In this document: in pieces, positions 48,913 through 60,287 of the stretch | Layout of the letters: every line of letters begins with the position of its first letter | Position numbering within the stretch: the first letter of the stretch is position 1 | Origin: Cerioporus squamosus | Taxonomy: Eukaryota; Basidiomycota; Agaricomycetes; Polyporales; Polyporaceae | Direction: 5' to 3' | DNA length: 64,000 nucleotides | Assembly (NCBI GenBank): GCA_022592435.1 | Contig: JABYQS010000042.1 | Span: 62,001 to 126,000, forward strand | Translations under genes and position numbers: made by a program | The notes under the pieces: model-generated | Told to the model about the DNA's origin: nothing | The model's input: the letters and a program-made list of their open reading frames with translations, nothing else | Databases searched by the model: none

Positions 48913-50054
48913 ATGTCTACTCACCTGTTCACACTCCCCGATCTCCTTGCAGCCTGCCCTCTCAAGGGATCTACCAGTCCCCATTACACTCAGGCTTGCG
49001 CCGAATCACGCGCATGGGTCAACGGCTACCACATGTTCAGAGGAAGCAAACTCGCGTTCTTCCTCCAGGGGAGCAACGAACTCCTCGTTTCCCACACCTA
49101 TCCCTACGCTGGATACGATCAGTTCAGGACCTGTTGCGACTTTGTCAATCTGCTCTTCGTAGTTGATGAAGTAAGCGACGACCAGGACGGGCAGGGAGCA
49201 CGTCACACAGGCGAGGTGTTCCTGAATGCCATGCGCTATCCCGACTGGGACGACGGCTCTCCTCTGGCCCAAATGACTCGCGAGTATGTCTGTTGCCAAT
49301 ATCCGCGGCCTGTCAACCAGTGGTGACTGACTCTGACATTTCCATAGATTCAAGCAGCGTCTACTGGAATATGCCGGGCCACGTTGCTACCGGCGGTTCC
49401 TCGTCCACTGCGTTGACTACGTGAACGCTGTGGCGCGGGAAGCCGAGCTCAGAGAGCGGGGCGAGGTTCTTGACACGACTGCGTTCCAGACTCTCCGCCG
49501 CGAGAACAGTGCGATCCGACTGTGCTTCGGCCTGTTCGAGTTCGTGCTTGGTGTCGACCTGCCGGATGCCGTGTTCCAGGATGAGCATTTCATGACACTC
49601 TACTGGGCCGCGGCCGACATGGTTTGCTGGTCTAACGTAAGCGCTGTCACGCTATGCTGATGTTCACGCTCAATACTGACATGTGGCATGCAGGATGTCT
49701 ACTCTTACAACATGGAGCAGGCCAAAGGCCACTCCGGCAACAATATCGTCACCGTGCTGATGCGCGAGAAGAACATCGACCTCCAGGCAGCCTCGGACCT
49801 CGTTGGCGAGCATTTCCAGGGTCTAATGGATCGATTCATGGAGACGAAGGCTCGCCTTCCATCGTACTGGCCCCGGTGTCGACGCCGCGGTCGCACAGTA
49901 TGTCGCTGCAATGGAGCACTGGGTAATCGGCAACCTCGAATGGAGTTTCGAAAGCCAACGCTATTTCGGCTCGGAACACAGACGGGTTCGGGAGAACGGG
50001 GTGGTCCTGCTGCGCCCGCGGGAGCACGGGAACGAGCAAGAACGACAGCACTGA
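48913..50054 (+). pseudogene. Sesquiterpene synthase 1, frameshifted in the last exon
   Basis: Exons 48913-49283, 49348-49636 and 49694-50054. Class I terpene cyclase of the Trichodiene-synthase-like fungal group: the first metal motif is Asp85-Glu-Val-Ser-Asp89 in VVDEVSDDQ, the second (NSE) is Asn220-Asp-Val-Tyr-Ser224-...-Glu228 in [12 protein letters not shown]. It would convert farnesyl diphosphate to a sesquiterpene. Intron positions and the 289-nt second exon equal those of gene 2 at 53930. After LPS at residue 277 the frame is lost at about 49865: the expected LPSWG-like sequence of the paralogue is replaced by one extra base (tactgg), and the homologous C-terminus ([19 protein letters not shown]) continues in another frame to a TGA at 50052. 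Reading on without correction removes the last helices, so the copy is probably inactive unless the base is a sequencing error. Confidence 0.85.
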
Positions 50055-53000
50055 GGTACGTCTCTCATGTTACACGCAATCCGGACCGCGGACTAACTGT
50101 GCGCCCCGCAGCTTGACGGTACCGGATGACATGGACGGATTGACAACGCAACAGACGGACATTATCTTATGACTAGACTATTACGCCGCTGCTGACGGAT
50201 CGTTTCATGCGCAACATCATCTATGGGAGGGGGTGGACGGAAGGATATGATCTCTTATTGTGTCCCGAGATTCAGTATTCGAGAAGTATAATCTGTAGTG
50301 TAGATATTGCGCCACACATAATCGGAACTATACCGCCATACTATCTGCACATTAGTCCATGACAGCAATCATGGTATGGAAGGACCGAGCCCGTCGAACT
50401 ATCTCACCGATAGCGAGTAGCTGTCGCCGCGTTGCGCCACAACGGCAACTTTGTGGGACCGCGGCCTAATGGGCGCACAAGATCTAAGTATTTGTCCACG
50501 GGACCGGCGGCCTCAAGCCCTGAACAAGTCTGACCACATGCAGTGGCGGCAGCTGTTCTGTTCCTAGCTGTTGACACAAGGCGTGGGTGTATGGCGCAGT
50601 TTGACTCTCCGCCGGGGGAATTCTACCTCATTCTGCCCATTCATACCGGCGCTAGAAAGGCACGCGTCCGGCGAATGCCTGGGCAGCTTCCTCGGACCAG
50701 CGTAATAACCTAACTGCTCTTTGTGGTATGGCTGATAGTAAACCCAACTCCGCGACATTGGTTCGATAAAATGGCTGTGCAAAAGAAGGTAAAGCAAACC
50801 TTGGTAACCTTGGGAGCGGATCTCTGAAGCACAGCTGTAGCGGCGCTTCGCTCGTCTCAAACTAACCGCTCAACGTCGAGTCATCCCTGGACCCTCGCCG
50901 ACGTCAGCGCCGCATAACGGAGTCTTTCGGATATCGTTACGAATGCCGGATGCGCGTCCGTTGTCCGGGCACGGGGTAAAGTCCTCATGGACACCGCCCT
51001 CACAAGCTTCAGATCCCAACAAGTCACAGCGAGGTGATTGCAGACCCTCCGGTCGGAGAATATCTATGTCAGCTCTGTTCAAGACGCAGCAAGCACACGA
51101 ACCTCATGGGCGTCGTTTGAGGAATTTCGAGCCGCTGATACGAGATCCGGGTATAGATGAAAGGTCCCAAAAGACGCCGTGCTGAGACGTCCCGTCCAGC
51201 CTAGTCAAGCCTGGTCAAGCGCACTTGCCAGAGTTCCTTCGAATCTATAGATATAATGCAGGGTCGCAGAGATGCAACGGAGACGTTAGAACATCTGGGT
51301 ACCTCATGAGAAGGCACAGACCTCGAATTCCAAGGTGCGGGCTCCGGTCCATGTACGTGACAATTTATCCGTGTCAGCCGCTCCGTAGGTTTCCCATGAC
51401 GTTTTTGAGGAATGTCCCCTTGGGACAAAGTGCAAGGTTGAGAGAAACCTCTCAGCGCCCACTCCGCGGACATCGGTATAAGTATGTCGCGTACGCCAGC
51501 TGCCTACAGAAGAGGGGAGAAAATCATGAGCAGTGAGAGCCAGTGCGGGGCGCAAGGAGCAATGCGCTGAATGTCCGCACCTATTACTTCTAAGATCGAC
51601 AACGCCTGACAGCGCAGCTGGAGTACGCTGCGATGATGACACAGTGAGTAACACGAAGGGTTGAGCCGAGGCATTACGAGATCCCTTGCAATCATGAATT
51701 ATTCCCGCATTTACTCAAAATCTGTTCGAACCTCAGGCCTCAGTGCCCGCCCACCTGGAGTGCATCATGTCAGTCCCTGCAACGGTGGAGGTGTGCCTGT
51801 ACTATCATGTTGCCATTCCGGATAAGTATTTCCTCCACTCTAGTCCGTTCCAGCCAAGAGTCAAGCACCGCACCTAGCCAAATGTCGCTGCAGCTGTTGC
51901 GCGCATACCAACGATTTGCACGCCAGGATCTATCCGCACAATGGTTGGTGACTCTGGACTCGGAGGTCATGCTGGACTCAGGACCGACTAGTGACGTACC
52001 ACGGCAGGGTTGGCCGGCGCAGCAAAAGCTAAGACATTTTCGGAGCTACCTGAACAGCAGGCGATCCTGAGGACTCAAGAGACAGAGTTAAAGGGCGTGG
52101 GTTGCCCACTTGTTCAGGTTCAAGTTAACCTGTTCGTCGTTGCACACCTGGGATAGACGCCCAAGTCGGGATGTTCCGGCGAGCGATACCACCGGTTCGT
52201 GGCGGTCGCGTTTGACACTCATTCCTAACTCTCAATGCTCATTACTGTCGCAACTTGGAAGCTGTATCATTTCTGGACAACACCGTGACTGCAAGCAGGA
52301 CTGGAACTACTCGACCACCGGTATCTCACTTATTGTCGGAGGAGGATCGTCGCGCATCTTCCACACTGGTCGCGTTCGTGCATGGTGACAACGGCTTCCC
52401 ATCTCTGCTTTACCAGGGAGCAAGGGGAAAGCGACGGTAGTATGTACGTATGTGAAGAACTGCATACGACCATCTCATCATTGTCAAATTTTCTGGGAAA
52501 CATCGCGCATTCGAGATTGTCACTCCGTTGTGAACGCCGCTGCAAGCTTTGCGTCACCTGGACCGCCACATGCCACATCGTTTTCGCCGGACACCACTCG
52601 GAGACAGGGATTGTTCATGCTAGCGTGCAGTATGCAGCTTGATAGACTTCTTTGACACTATCTGGCAGATACACAGCGACCGTACCTGTCCTGATGAACG
52701 GGTGGATCTGTGCGTCCTAAAGCAAGATCCAGTGGATCTCAAGTTCCGACTCACAACGGCTATACCGGCACAAGTAGCATAATGGCTGACGTGAGTATAT
52801 TGGGCCAGCCATACCCGATCAAGCTACAGGACGTGAAGTCGCCGTTATCTCAAAATAATACAGCGGGTCGCCGTCCTCCAGCATGAGGCTATGTGCTCCC
52901 AGGTTCAGGTCAGGGTATGTCTTCTACGCTAGTTTCCTATGAGCACGTACTTAACACTTGTTTCTTTGACTTTTTGGGCTGACGTATACATTTGTTGGAT

Positions 53001-53803
53001 CAACAGTACGTCAGTCGGAGTCAACGATGCCAATTCAGTATCCGGCTGTCCACCATAGTAGTCTGAGACAAATGGCTGGTATGGAGGCTGGGTGACACGT
53101 AGGACCACACGCGTCCGAGAGGTCTGCGTCCGGTTCGGTCGGGGAGCGGTTGCTTTTGCCGGTGCGCCCGTGGGCGAGACTGCCGAAGTGGGAAGGTGAG
53201 ACGCTTCCACAACCGCAAGTAACTCAAACAACTCATCCAACCGACCCGTCGACCATGCGACGTTTCTATCATTTCAGTTAGACCAATGCTGATGGGTAGC
53301 GTCGTCTTCTCACGATGAGCTGCTTGGTTCCCAGCACGGCGATGCTGCACGGACCGCTCGCGCGTCTTCTTCAAATTGCGCGCCTTACCTCCCGTTGACG
53401 CATCCCGGAGCGTCCAACCCGTAACAAGGCCGACCGGTCGATTGTATAGTCCACCGGAGGGCGTACTCAGGGCCGAGTCCCCCTCCCTCGGAAGTTGGAA
53501 GTGGAGGGCAGACGCAATCATGGCGTTGCAGCCACATCGCTCCGTCCCGATGATCCTGCCAGTATGATGACGAAGCGCCCAGTCGGAGTTGACGCACGAC
53601 TCAAGATCCCTTGTCAGCTCTTTTGCGCCGTGGCAATGCAGGCGGTCGTCACAAATGGCTACCTGTCGGAACGCTGCAGTCATGACGGAAAACATGGACC
53701 GCCCGATCTAGGGCCTATTCCTTCGCGAGACGCGGGGAACGGACAGTCCCTCGCGGCAACCATTCCACCGGCGGTCAAGATGTTTGTAGGAGGCGGACAA
53801 GGC
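50055..53803. other. Gene-poor 3.7-kb spacer between two terpene synthase genes
   Basis: No complete gene. The only coding-like part is the minus-strand relic at about 52827-53275 listed separately. No cytochrome P450, transporter or regulator of a typical terpene cluster is present. Confidence 0.5.
52827..53275 (-). pseudogene. Relic of an unrecognised gene (two exon-like blocks)
   Basis: Block A (about 53275-52950) reads LDELFELLAVVEASHLPTS, a Pro/Thr-rich linker, then ELASLTPTDVLLIQQMYTSA. Block B (about 52917-52827) reads YPDLNLGAHSLMLEDGDPLYYF and soon meets TGA. Both have the residue pattern of real protein, but I could not find a splice pair joining them in frame, and neither extends further. 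I do not recognise the family. Probably a decayed gene; a missed intron structure is possible. Confidence 0.35.
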
Positions 53804-53810
53804 CATAAAA
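53804..53810 (+). promoter_or_regulatory. TATA-like box of terpene synthase gene 2
   Basis: CATAAAA followed by a G-rich run, 120 bases before the ATG at 53930. Confidence 0.4.
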
Positions 53811-53929
53811 GGGGGGCAACGAACGGACGTGGCTCCTCACCACTCATCCTCTTCTCGCCCTTCACCCGCCTCTTCAGTCTCGGCTGTCTAAACTATCGCT
53901 CTTACACTATTGCCCATTTCCACCACAAC

Positions 53930-55162
53930 ATGTCTTCATCCTCCTCTGAACCCACCTCCTTCGTCCTCCCCGACCTGCACTTGGTCACTCCTTTCACCGG
54001 CTCCTTCAACCCTCATTACCCAGAAGCGGCCGCTGAGTCCTCCCAGTGGATCAACAGCTATCGGGTCCTCTCGGACAAGAAGCGTGCATTCTTCCTACAG
54101 GGAGGCAGCGAGCTTCTCTGTGCGCATGCCTACCCGTACGCTGAATACGAACGGTTCCGGACGACTTGCGACTTCGTCAACCTTCTCTTCACGGTTGACG
54201 AGATTAGCGACGACCAGAACGAGAAGGGCGCGCACGAGACGGGTCTTACTTTCTACAACGCCATGAAGGATCTCACGTTTGACGATGGCACTACGCTTTG
54301 CAAGATGACGAAAGAGTATGCCTCCCTCTCCGATGTTCTCAAACACTTGTCCAATACTGACATTGTGCTTCTCCGTCAGGTTCACTGCGCGCCTTCTCAA
54401 GCACTGTGGTCCTCTGACTTACCGCCGCTTCATCAAGCACTGCAAGGACTACATCGAGGCAGTTGCTCACGAGGCCGATCTCCGCGAGCACGGCACCGTC
54501 CTCGACCTCGACTTATACATCACTCTCCGTCGCGAGAACAGCGCAGTGCGGTTCTGCTTCGGGCTCGCGGGCTACGCACTCGGCATCGACTTGCCCGATG
54601 AGGTTGTCGAGCACCCCGCGTTCATGGCCATGCATCTCTCGACCGTCGACATGGTCTGTTGGTCCAATGTGAGTTAGATCTGCGGTCTCGACCCTGTAAT
54701 ACAGATTCACTCACATAATTCCTCCCCCCTTTCCTCACCCGACTGCGCCGTATCATGCTGATCTGTTTCGTCCTTCCCGCCGCTGCGGTATCGACTCGCT
54801 AGGATCTCTACTCGTACAACATGGAACAAGCCATGGGCCACACCACCAACAACGTGATGACGGTACTCATGCGCCACAAGGGTCTCGACCTTCAGGGCGC
54901 TGCAGACTACGTCGGCGTGCACTTCAAGGGCCTCATTGACACGTTCCTCGAGGCCAAGCGCACGCTGCCCAGCTGGGGTGCCAAGATTGATCAAGAGGTC
55001 GCGCTCTACGCTATGGCGATGGAGAACTGGGTCATCGGAAACCTCAACTGGAGCTTCGAGACGCAGCGTTACTTCGGACACGCTCGCCAAGAGATCAAGC
55101 GCACGCGGATCGTCCACTTGTACCCCCGCCGCGTTCAGGAACCGTCGGACGACGAGGAGTAA
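53930..55162 (+). CDS. Sesquiterpene synthase 2 (intact)
   Basis: Three exons: 53930-54315, 54380-54668, 54803-55162; 344 residues, the normal length for basidiomycete sesquiterpene cyclases. Metal-binding motifs: Asp90-Glu-Ile-Ser-Asp94 in TVDEISDDQ and Asn225-Asp-Leu-Tyr-Ser229-...-Glu233 in [12 protein letters not shown], each coordinating the magnesium cluster that ionises farnesyl diphosphate. Other family marks are [13 protein letters not shown] before the NSE motif and the C-terminal [19 protein letters not shown], followed by an acidic tail EPSDDEE. Cytosolic, no signal peptide. The product cannot be deduced from sequence. The upstream frame is open for 145 more codons, but homology starts at this ATG and the block before it lacks family similarity. 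Paralogue at 48913. Confidence 0.95.
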
Positions 55163-55769
55163 GGTTCGTTGCGCATGCACTCCATGCTGCGCTCCTACAT
55201 TAACCGCTATCTCTTCCGACAGCTACCGGGAAACACTATGACCCACGGGTCTTCCTCTCCTCAGCTGGCTCTTCACGCCGGGTGCCTTATTTATCGCGTC
55301 TACCACTCGCGCTAAGTATCAAAATATTTATTGACTGCGGCTTGGTCTCCGATCCCCTCGACTATGCTATTTTCTGACTGCGGACTACTATTGCTTCGTT
55401 CATCACTGTATCATTATAGCACCTAGATGAATCTGGGAATCACTCTACCGTACATATTCGATATTCGTTTACGCACATGTCTTAGTAACTTGCGAGGTCT
55501 TGCAGAACACGGTATTCAATCATAGGACCGGGTTCAGCCGGATCGTACTTCGATGCACATGTCCACGCAGCAGCGCGTCACCTCGTAGAGACCGATCACT
55601 GAAACCCTGAAGTGAATGAAAGGCTGGGTTGAACAGCCGCTACATTCTCCCAATCCGACAAAGCACGAAATCTAGCACAGTACAGTTGGATGTAACGCTA
55701 CAGGATGACGGAAAGCAGTGATTCACTAGTCAAACTCAACAAAAACGATTACCCCCAAGGTCCAGCTCT
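55163..55769. other. Intergenic between convergent genes
   Basis: 3' flanks of terpene synthase 2 and of the homoserine acetyltransferase; no gene seen. Confidence 0.55.
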
Positions 55770-57249
55770 TTACCATCTAGTGATGTCCGCTTCTGCTTCG
55801 CCGAACAAGCTCGTCTTCTTGATCGCGAAGTCCTCCAACGGGATCTCGGGGACCGTTTCGCCCGTCTCCGAGGTGTAGTACTCCGGAAACTCGGTCTTGA
55901 GATACTCCAAGATGTGCCTGTTAATTAGCTCGAACTCGAGCAGGAAGCCATCGTGCCCTTCCGGAGACGGAATCATGACCAGCTTCGCCTCCGGGATCCC
56001 CTCCGCGATCTCGCGCTGTTCAGAAGGCATAAAGAGCCCGTCCGATTGGATGCCAATCACGAGCGCCCGTGGTGGCTCCGTTCCAAGTACTCGGAGGAGC
56101 GCCGCGTTTTCGTCCTCGTCGGGCGAGAGCAGACGACCGCGTGCCACGTCGTGGGTGTCAAGCTTGCGTGTAATATGGATGTAGCAGTTGGCGTCGAAGC
56201 GTGACGTGAACTTGTCGCCCTGGTATCGGAGGTAGGACTGCGCGGAGAATATCGGCGGTCGAGGGGCGGTCGACGTGGGGGTGTTCGGGCGCTCGGCATT
56301 CGATGGCAGCGAGCCAACACGCGGGGTAGAGGGGCGCGACTGCGAGCTGCGAAGCCCGTCGTTGTGCGCGGCGAGCGTGTGGTCGGCCGACGGATGCCCG
56401 GGCGAATGGGGAGGCGTAGGTACTGCATTATCGTGGGCGGCGGACTTCTGCGGCTTGCGGCCAAAACGGCGTTCGAACGAGTCCCGGGAGCGGTAGGTGA
56501 GGAGCGCCGCCATACGCGCCGCGGCGAGGCCGGAGGCGGGCTGGACTTCGTAGTATCCATCTTGATAGGAAGGGTCGCTATAGATGCTCTGCCGCTGCGC
56601 TTCTCCCCAGCTAATACACCAGGCCGAGTGACGGGCAGACGTCGCGATGGGAATAATTCGCCGGATATAGCCCGGTGGAGAGCAAAGAGGCCATTCGAGA
56701 ACCGCCATTCCTCCCATGGACCCGCCAATCACGACGGCGACAGAACTTACGCCCAGATGGTCGAGGACGAGCTTGTGGATACTATACAAGTTATAGATGT
56801 GAGGACCCTGGACTTTGCCGAAAGCAGGGAAACACAGACCGAACGTCGTCTCGGATTGTCGTAAGGGGGAACTCCGGACCGTATGGCTTCCCTGTGTCTG
56901 GGTTGAGCGTCACAGGCGACGCTGAGCCGTAAGGCGAACCCATGGTATTGGCACAGAAAATGAAGTATCGGCTGGGGTCGAAGGCCTTTCCCCTGCCCAT
57001 GAGAGGGCCCCACCTAGCGACAGAGTCAGATAGGATTCGTCGCTGTGAAATTTGCATGACATACCAGTCCTCCACGTCGGAGCTGCCGGTGAAGGCATGA
57101 CAGATGATCATAACATTGTCTCTGGTCTCGTTGAGAGTACCCCAAGTCTTGTAAGCGACAGGAACATCCTTCAGAACGTGGCCAGACTCTAGTGTAAACG
57201 AAGGGACGTGAAAGACGCTCTGATCTAAGAGATGGGCGAACGCGGACAT
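55770..57249 (-). CDS. MET2: Homoserine O-acetyltransferase
   Basis: Three exons: 57249-57065, 57013-56840, 56781-55770; 456 residues. Transfers acetyl from acetyl-CoA to homoserine, the entry step of methionine synthesis in fungi. Alpha/beta-hydrolase features: VMIICHAFTGSSDVEDWWGPLMG near the N-terminus, FCANTMGSPYGSASP, nucleophile Ser141 in VIGGSMGGMAVLEWP, the acid in IGIQSDGLFMP, and the histidine in SPEGHDGFLLE. The phase-2 introns fit exactly. Between RDSFERRFGRKP and SYLRYQGDKF there is a low-complexity, Pro/Ser/Thr-rich insert of about 65 residues (TPPHSPGHPS, SRPSTPRVGS) in the lid region, which is short in bacterial enzymes but expanded in many fungal ones. Divergent from the dehydrogenase at 57603. 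Confidence 0.95.
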
Positions 57250-57602
57250 GAGGCTGAATATTAGGAGAGCAGAGCGATGAGCGCGAGTGGTGTCGGGAGG
57301 GGCAGCTCGCCTTGGTCAACAGGACGAGCTTGGCTACTTATTGCGCAATCCAGGAGAGAAGTGCGAATTCAATGTCGTGGTTGGGCTGCAGGCAAGTCTG
57401 GCCAGCCCGAGTCAAGCCGTTGGAGCTAGAGTCACTCCGAACGGGCGCTACGTCCTTGCCCGCAAAAGGCAGCCGACCTCGTTGATTTCAACCTCCCACG
57501 CCGCGTAACCAGGAACACCGTGACACCCTCCGTGCAGCTCACTACGCAGCAGCCAAGCACATTATACCCCCAAACCCCACCGAACAAGGAGTTGGCGTGC
57601 TT
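57250..57602. promoter_or_regulatory. Divergent promoter region of MET2 and the dehydrogenase gene
   Basis: 353 bases between two start codons on opposite strands. A possible TATA-like attatac lies about 40 bases before the plus-strand ATG; no site could be assigned to methionine control. Confidence 0.4.
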
Positions 57603-58779
57603 ATGGACAGCCTATCCACAGCTTTCAGCCCCGTGCAGGGCACGGCGGCCCGCTACCCCCTCCTCCTCACCCTTGTGGCACTCTACGTCGCTAGGCGACT
57701 ATGGCGCTCCAGGCTGCGACGCTCAAGAACCTTGCCTCGGATCCAGGAACGTGTCTTGGTGGTCGGCGCATCCAGTGGAATAGGACGCGCAATCGCCCAC
57801 GAGTATGCAGCCGCTGGTGCTCGGGTGTGTCTCGTGGGCCGCCGGGAGAACGAATTGAATGTGGTTGCGGAGGAATGCGCGAACCGTCTCCCGGAGGGAG
57901 CCGCATCATGGTCTTCTGACAAGTCAGACAGGCTGCTTGCTCTGCCAGGCGACTTCAGTAACGCGGAGGACATGCTGGCAGTGCGGGACAACTTGGAACA
58001 GAGTAAGTCCCACGGTCTGCTTCTCCGGGAGGTCAAGCCTTCAGCTTAAGCAGACATTGAGTGCTAATAATCCATTATTGCCGTTACAGAGTGGGGTGGT
58101 CTGGACACACTCATCGTCTGCGCCGGTGTGTCCGCCTTGCGCCCGCTACTCGAGGTTGCAGGGCTGGAGAGAGTTGGTGGTGCTTTCGTCCCTCCCAAGG
58201 TTGACTCGCAGGGCTTGCATCGTACAATCGGTGCTGCGACCGCCGCGATCCAAGGAAATTACATCGGCCCCCTTGTGTGCGCCGTGACCTTTGTGAGCGG
58301 CTCCTCAGCGTTGTAGTGAGCGTAGAATGACTCCTGACTGGATGCTTGCTTCACAGATTCCCTTCCTGTCTGCAACATCGCGAGCCCCTTCCATACTCCT
58401 CGTATCTTCTCTGGCAGCGGTAGTTCCCGCACCGACGCGCTCTCTCTACACATCCTCGAAGGCTTCATCGCTCCTGCTCTACCAGTCGCTTGCGATTGAG
58501 CATCCCTCGATCGCATTCTCGTACATCCTTCCGGGAACGGTTGAGGGTGACTTCCGAGCGTCTGCTGTCGACGGTGGACAAGTACGCGAGGCAGACCCAA
58601 ACAAGCACGGTCTGAAGCGCACGGCCGTCGCGAAGAAGTGCATGGACATGATCGACAAGGGAGAAAAGGCCGCCTTCATGCCAGCCTGGTATGGGCGCGT
58701 GGGTCACTTCGGTTATTGGCTTGCACCGTCCATCATCGAGTGGTTGGCCGGTAGGAAGTATAATTTCGCGACGAATTGA
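57603..58779 (+). CDS. Membrane-anchored short-chain dehydrogenase/reductase
   Basis: Three exons: 57603-58002, 58090-58292, 58357-58779; 341 residues. An N-terminal hydrophobic stretch (YPLLLTLVALYVARRLW) followed by a basic run suggests an ER-membrane anchor facing the cytosol. The Rossmann part has the cofactor motif VVGASSGIGRAIAHEYAAAGA (Gly55-x3-Gly59-x-Gly61) with VCLVGRRENEL behind it (Arg-Arg pair, favouring NADPH), then LDTLIVCAGVS, catalytic Ser at LLVSSLAA, and Tyr232-x3-Lys236 in LYTSSKASS. Two insertions, one after the second strand (WSSDKSDRLLALPGDF) and one before the active site, are larger than usual. Size and topology resemble 11-beta-hydroxysteroid-dehydrogenase-like and Tsc10-like lipid reductases; the substrate is unknown. 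The in-frame codon GTG six bases upstream is not used as start. Confidence 0.9.
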
Positions 58780-58866
58780 CATGACCAATGCGTCTATACT
58801 CCACATCTTCGTCTGGGTAATATTTAGTCAACCACAAGAGTTTCAATTCATATCTGGCAGCGTGGA

Positions 58867-59780
58867 TTACATGACCCTCCGTTCGCAACGCGTCTCATTA
58901 TGCACCCCTTCACAGTTTATATCGCAATACGGCATTGCGCACCGTTTGCATTTGTATTTACCCCAGTATCCGCAGACGGAGCAAAGTAACCGCGGTGGCT
59001 CACGAGGAGGCGGAGCTACAGCCCTGAGGTATGTTGGCACGCCCGATGGCATCTGCTCGATACCCTGAGCGCAGCAATGACCGGAACGCAGGACAAAAAT
59101 ACCGGATGTGGGCAGGTTGTGTTGACACATGACAAGGGACGCATTTCATGAGAGAGAGACAGGACGTGCGGTATGCGGGCGAGATGGCGATGGCGAGCGA
59201 TGAGCGGTCAATTATGGGCGACATGTCAGCGAGGTCAGCGGGCGGTCAGCGACATGAAAGCTCACTCACGGACTCGTCGAGCAAGACTGCCAGGTTCTTC
59301 TTGTACAAGATGGCGGTGCGGATGTTCATCGTGGACTTCTTTGGTTTCCTGCCAGCCCACTGCCGCTTGTCCGAGATTGTCGCCTGGCGAGCACGGCCCT
59401 TCGCTGTGCGCCCGCCCGGCGCAACGCCCTCGTCCTCTTCGTCGGGTTCCCCACTTGCGCCTGCGTGCGCCCCAGAGCCGGTGGGTTCGGAGTAGTTCGA
59501 GCGCTGGACAGCCAATCGAGGCGGTGCACCACGCGGGTTCGTCAATGAAACGTTTAGACGAGGACCCTGCAGCGTCCGGACGTCCGGATCCGGGGACGTA
59601 CCTCGAGTTCATCAAGGTGCCGCTTCGTGCGCTTGGCAATAACGTCGGGGTCTAACGGTCCGTGCGGGTTCTGAGCCTGACGAACAGCTGGAAGATGAAA
59701 CAGACGCGGCTTGAGCAGTTGAAACAAGTTTGCGATCGGCCGACGATTGCGGACTTACGCTGTCTTCTTGCGGGGGGCAT
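58867..59780 (-). CDS. zf-HIT protein, SWR1-complex subunit Vps71/ZNHIT1-like
   Basis: Four exons: 59780-59759, 59687-59602, 59566-59270, 59064-58867; 200 residues. The first exon is only 22 nt (MPPARRQ plus one base). The C-terminus CSVCGYWGKYKCKRCAMPYC followed by DINCEGVHNETRC is a HIT-type zinc finger with all eight ligands (seven Cys, one His). The upstream PLDPDVIAKRTKRHLDELE and RKPKKSTMNIRTAILYKKNLAVLLDES agree with Vps71/ZNHIT1, which helps the SWR1 remodeller deposit histone H2A.Z (family knowledge). The intron between exons 2 and 3 (59601-59567) is just 35 nt with standard gtacgt and gcag ends, and is required because the frame would otherwise be lost. The gene converges tightly on the dehydrogenase, 87 bases away. 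Confidence 0.9.
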
Positions 59781-60287
59781 TGTCTACTTCTGCACTGTCT
59801 TTGCAACGTGCTTGTTCAGCGCAGCGAGCGTATAGCCCTGTTCGCAGGAGGTGGCAGGTGGTCGTTCATGACGAACCTACACCCAGTCACTCTGCGCGTC
59901 TGGTAGTCTACCAGATTTAGTAGGTGGGCTATTGAACTTCTGGCGCCTATCACACTTCGCACAGCTTGTACCGTGCCCTCGCCGACGACCCCCATGGTGC
60001 GGATTGGCCGCATTAACTCAGGCTAGCCTGGCTAGGACAGACACGACCTCATTATATGCTTGATTACTGGCAGCATGGACTCTATGGTCGGTGCAACTAT
60101 GGTGAAGTACAATATAACTCACTGCCTTATTGTGAGCCGACAATCTGCCTGGAGACGTGTCAATTGTCGCGGAGAAACGCAGGGAGGTAGGCCTCTCCCC
60201 TCAAAAGGCTAGTCATACCACTGGATTGGAGTCCTGCAAACCATACATTCCCCTTCGACACTCGCTCTACACGACGCGCCGCCCGCT
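59781..60287. other. Intergenic, no gene supported
   Basis: Lies between the starts of the zf-HIT gene (minus) and the TFIIF-beta relic (plus). Nothing recognised. Confidence 0.5.

Noticed and set aside
53495..53929. 145-codon N-terminal extension of terpene synthase 2
   Set aside because: The extension has no similarity to terpene cyclases, includes the promoter-like CATAAAA, and the paralogue starts at the equivalent of 53930.
57597..57602. GTG start for the short-chain dehydrogenase
   Set aside because: Nuclear genes start with ATG; the ATG at 57603 follows immediately in the same frame.
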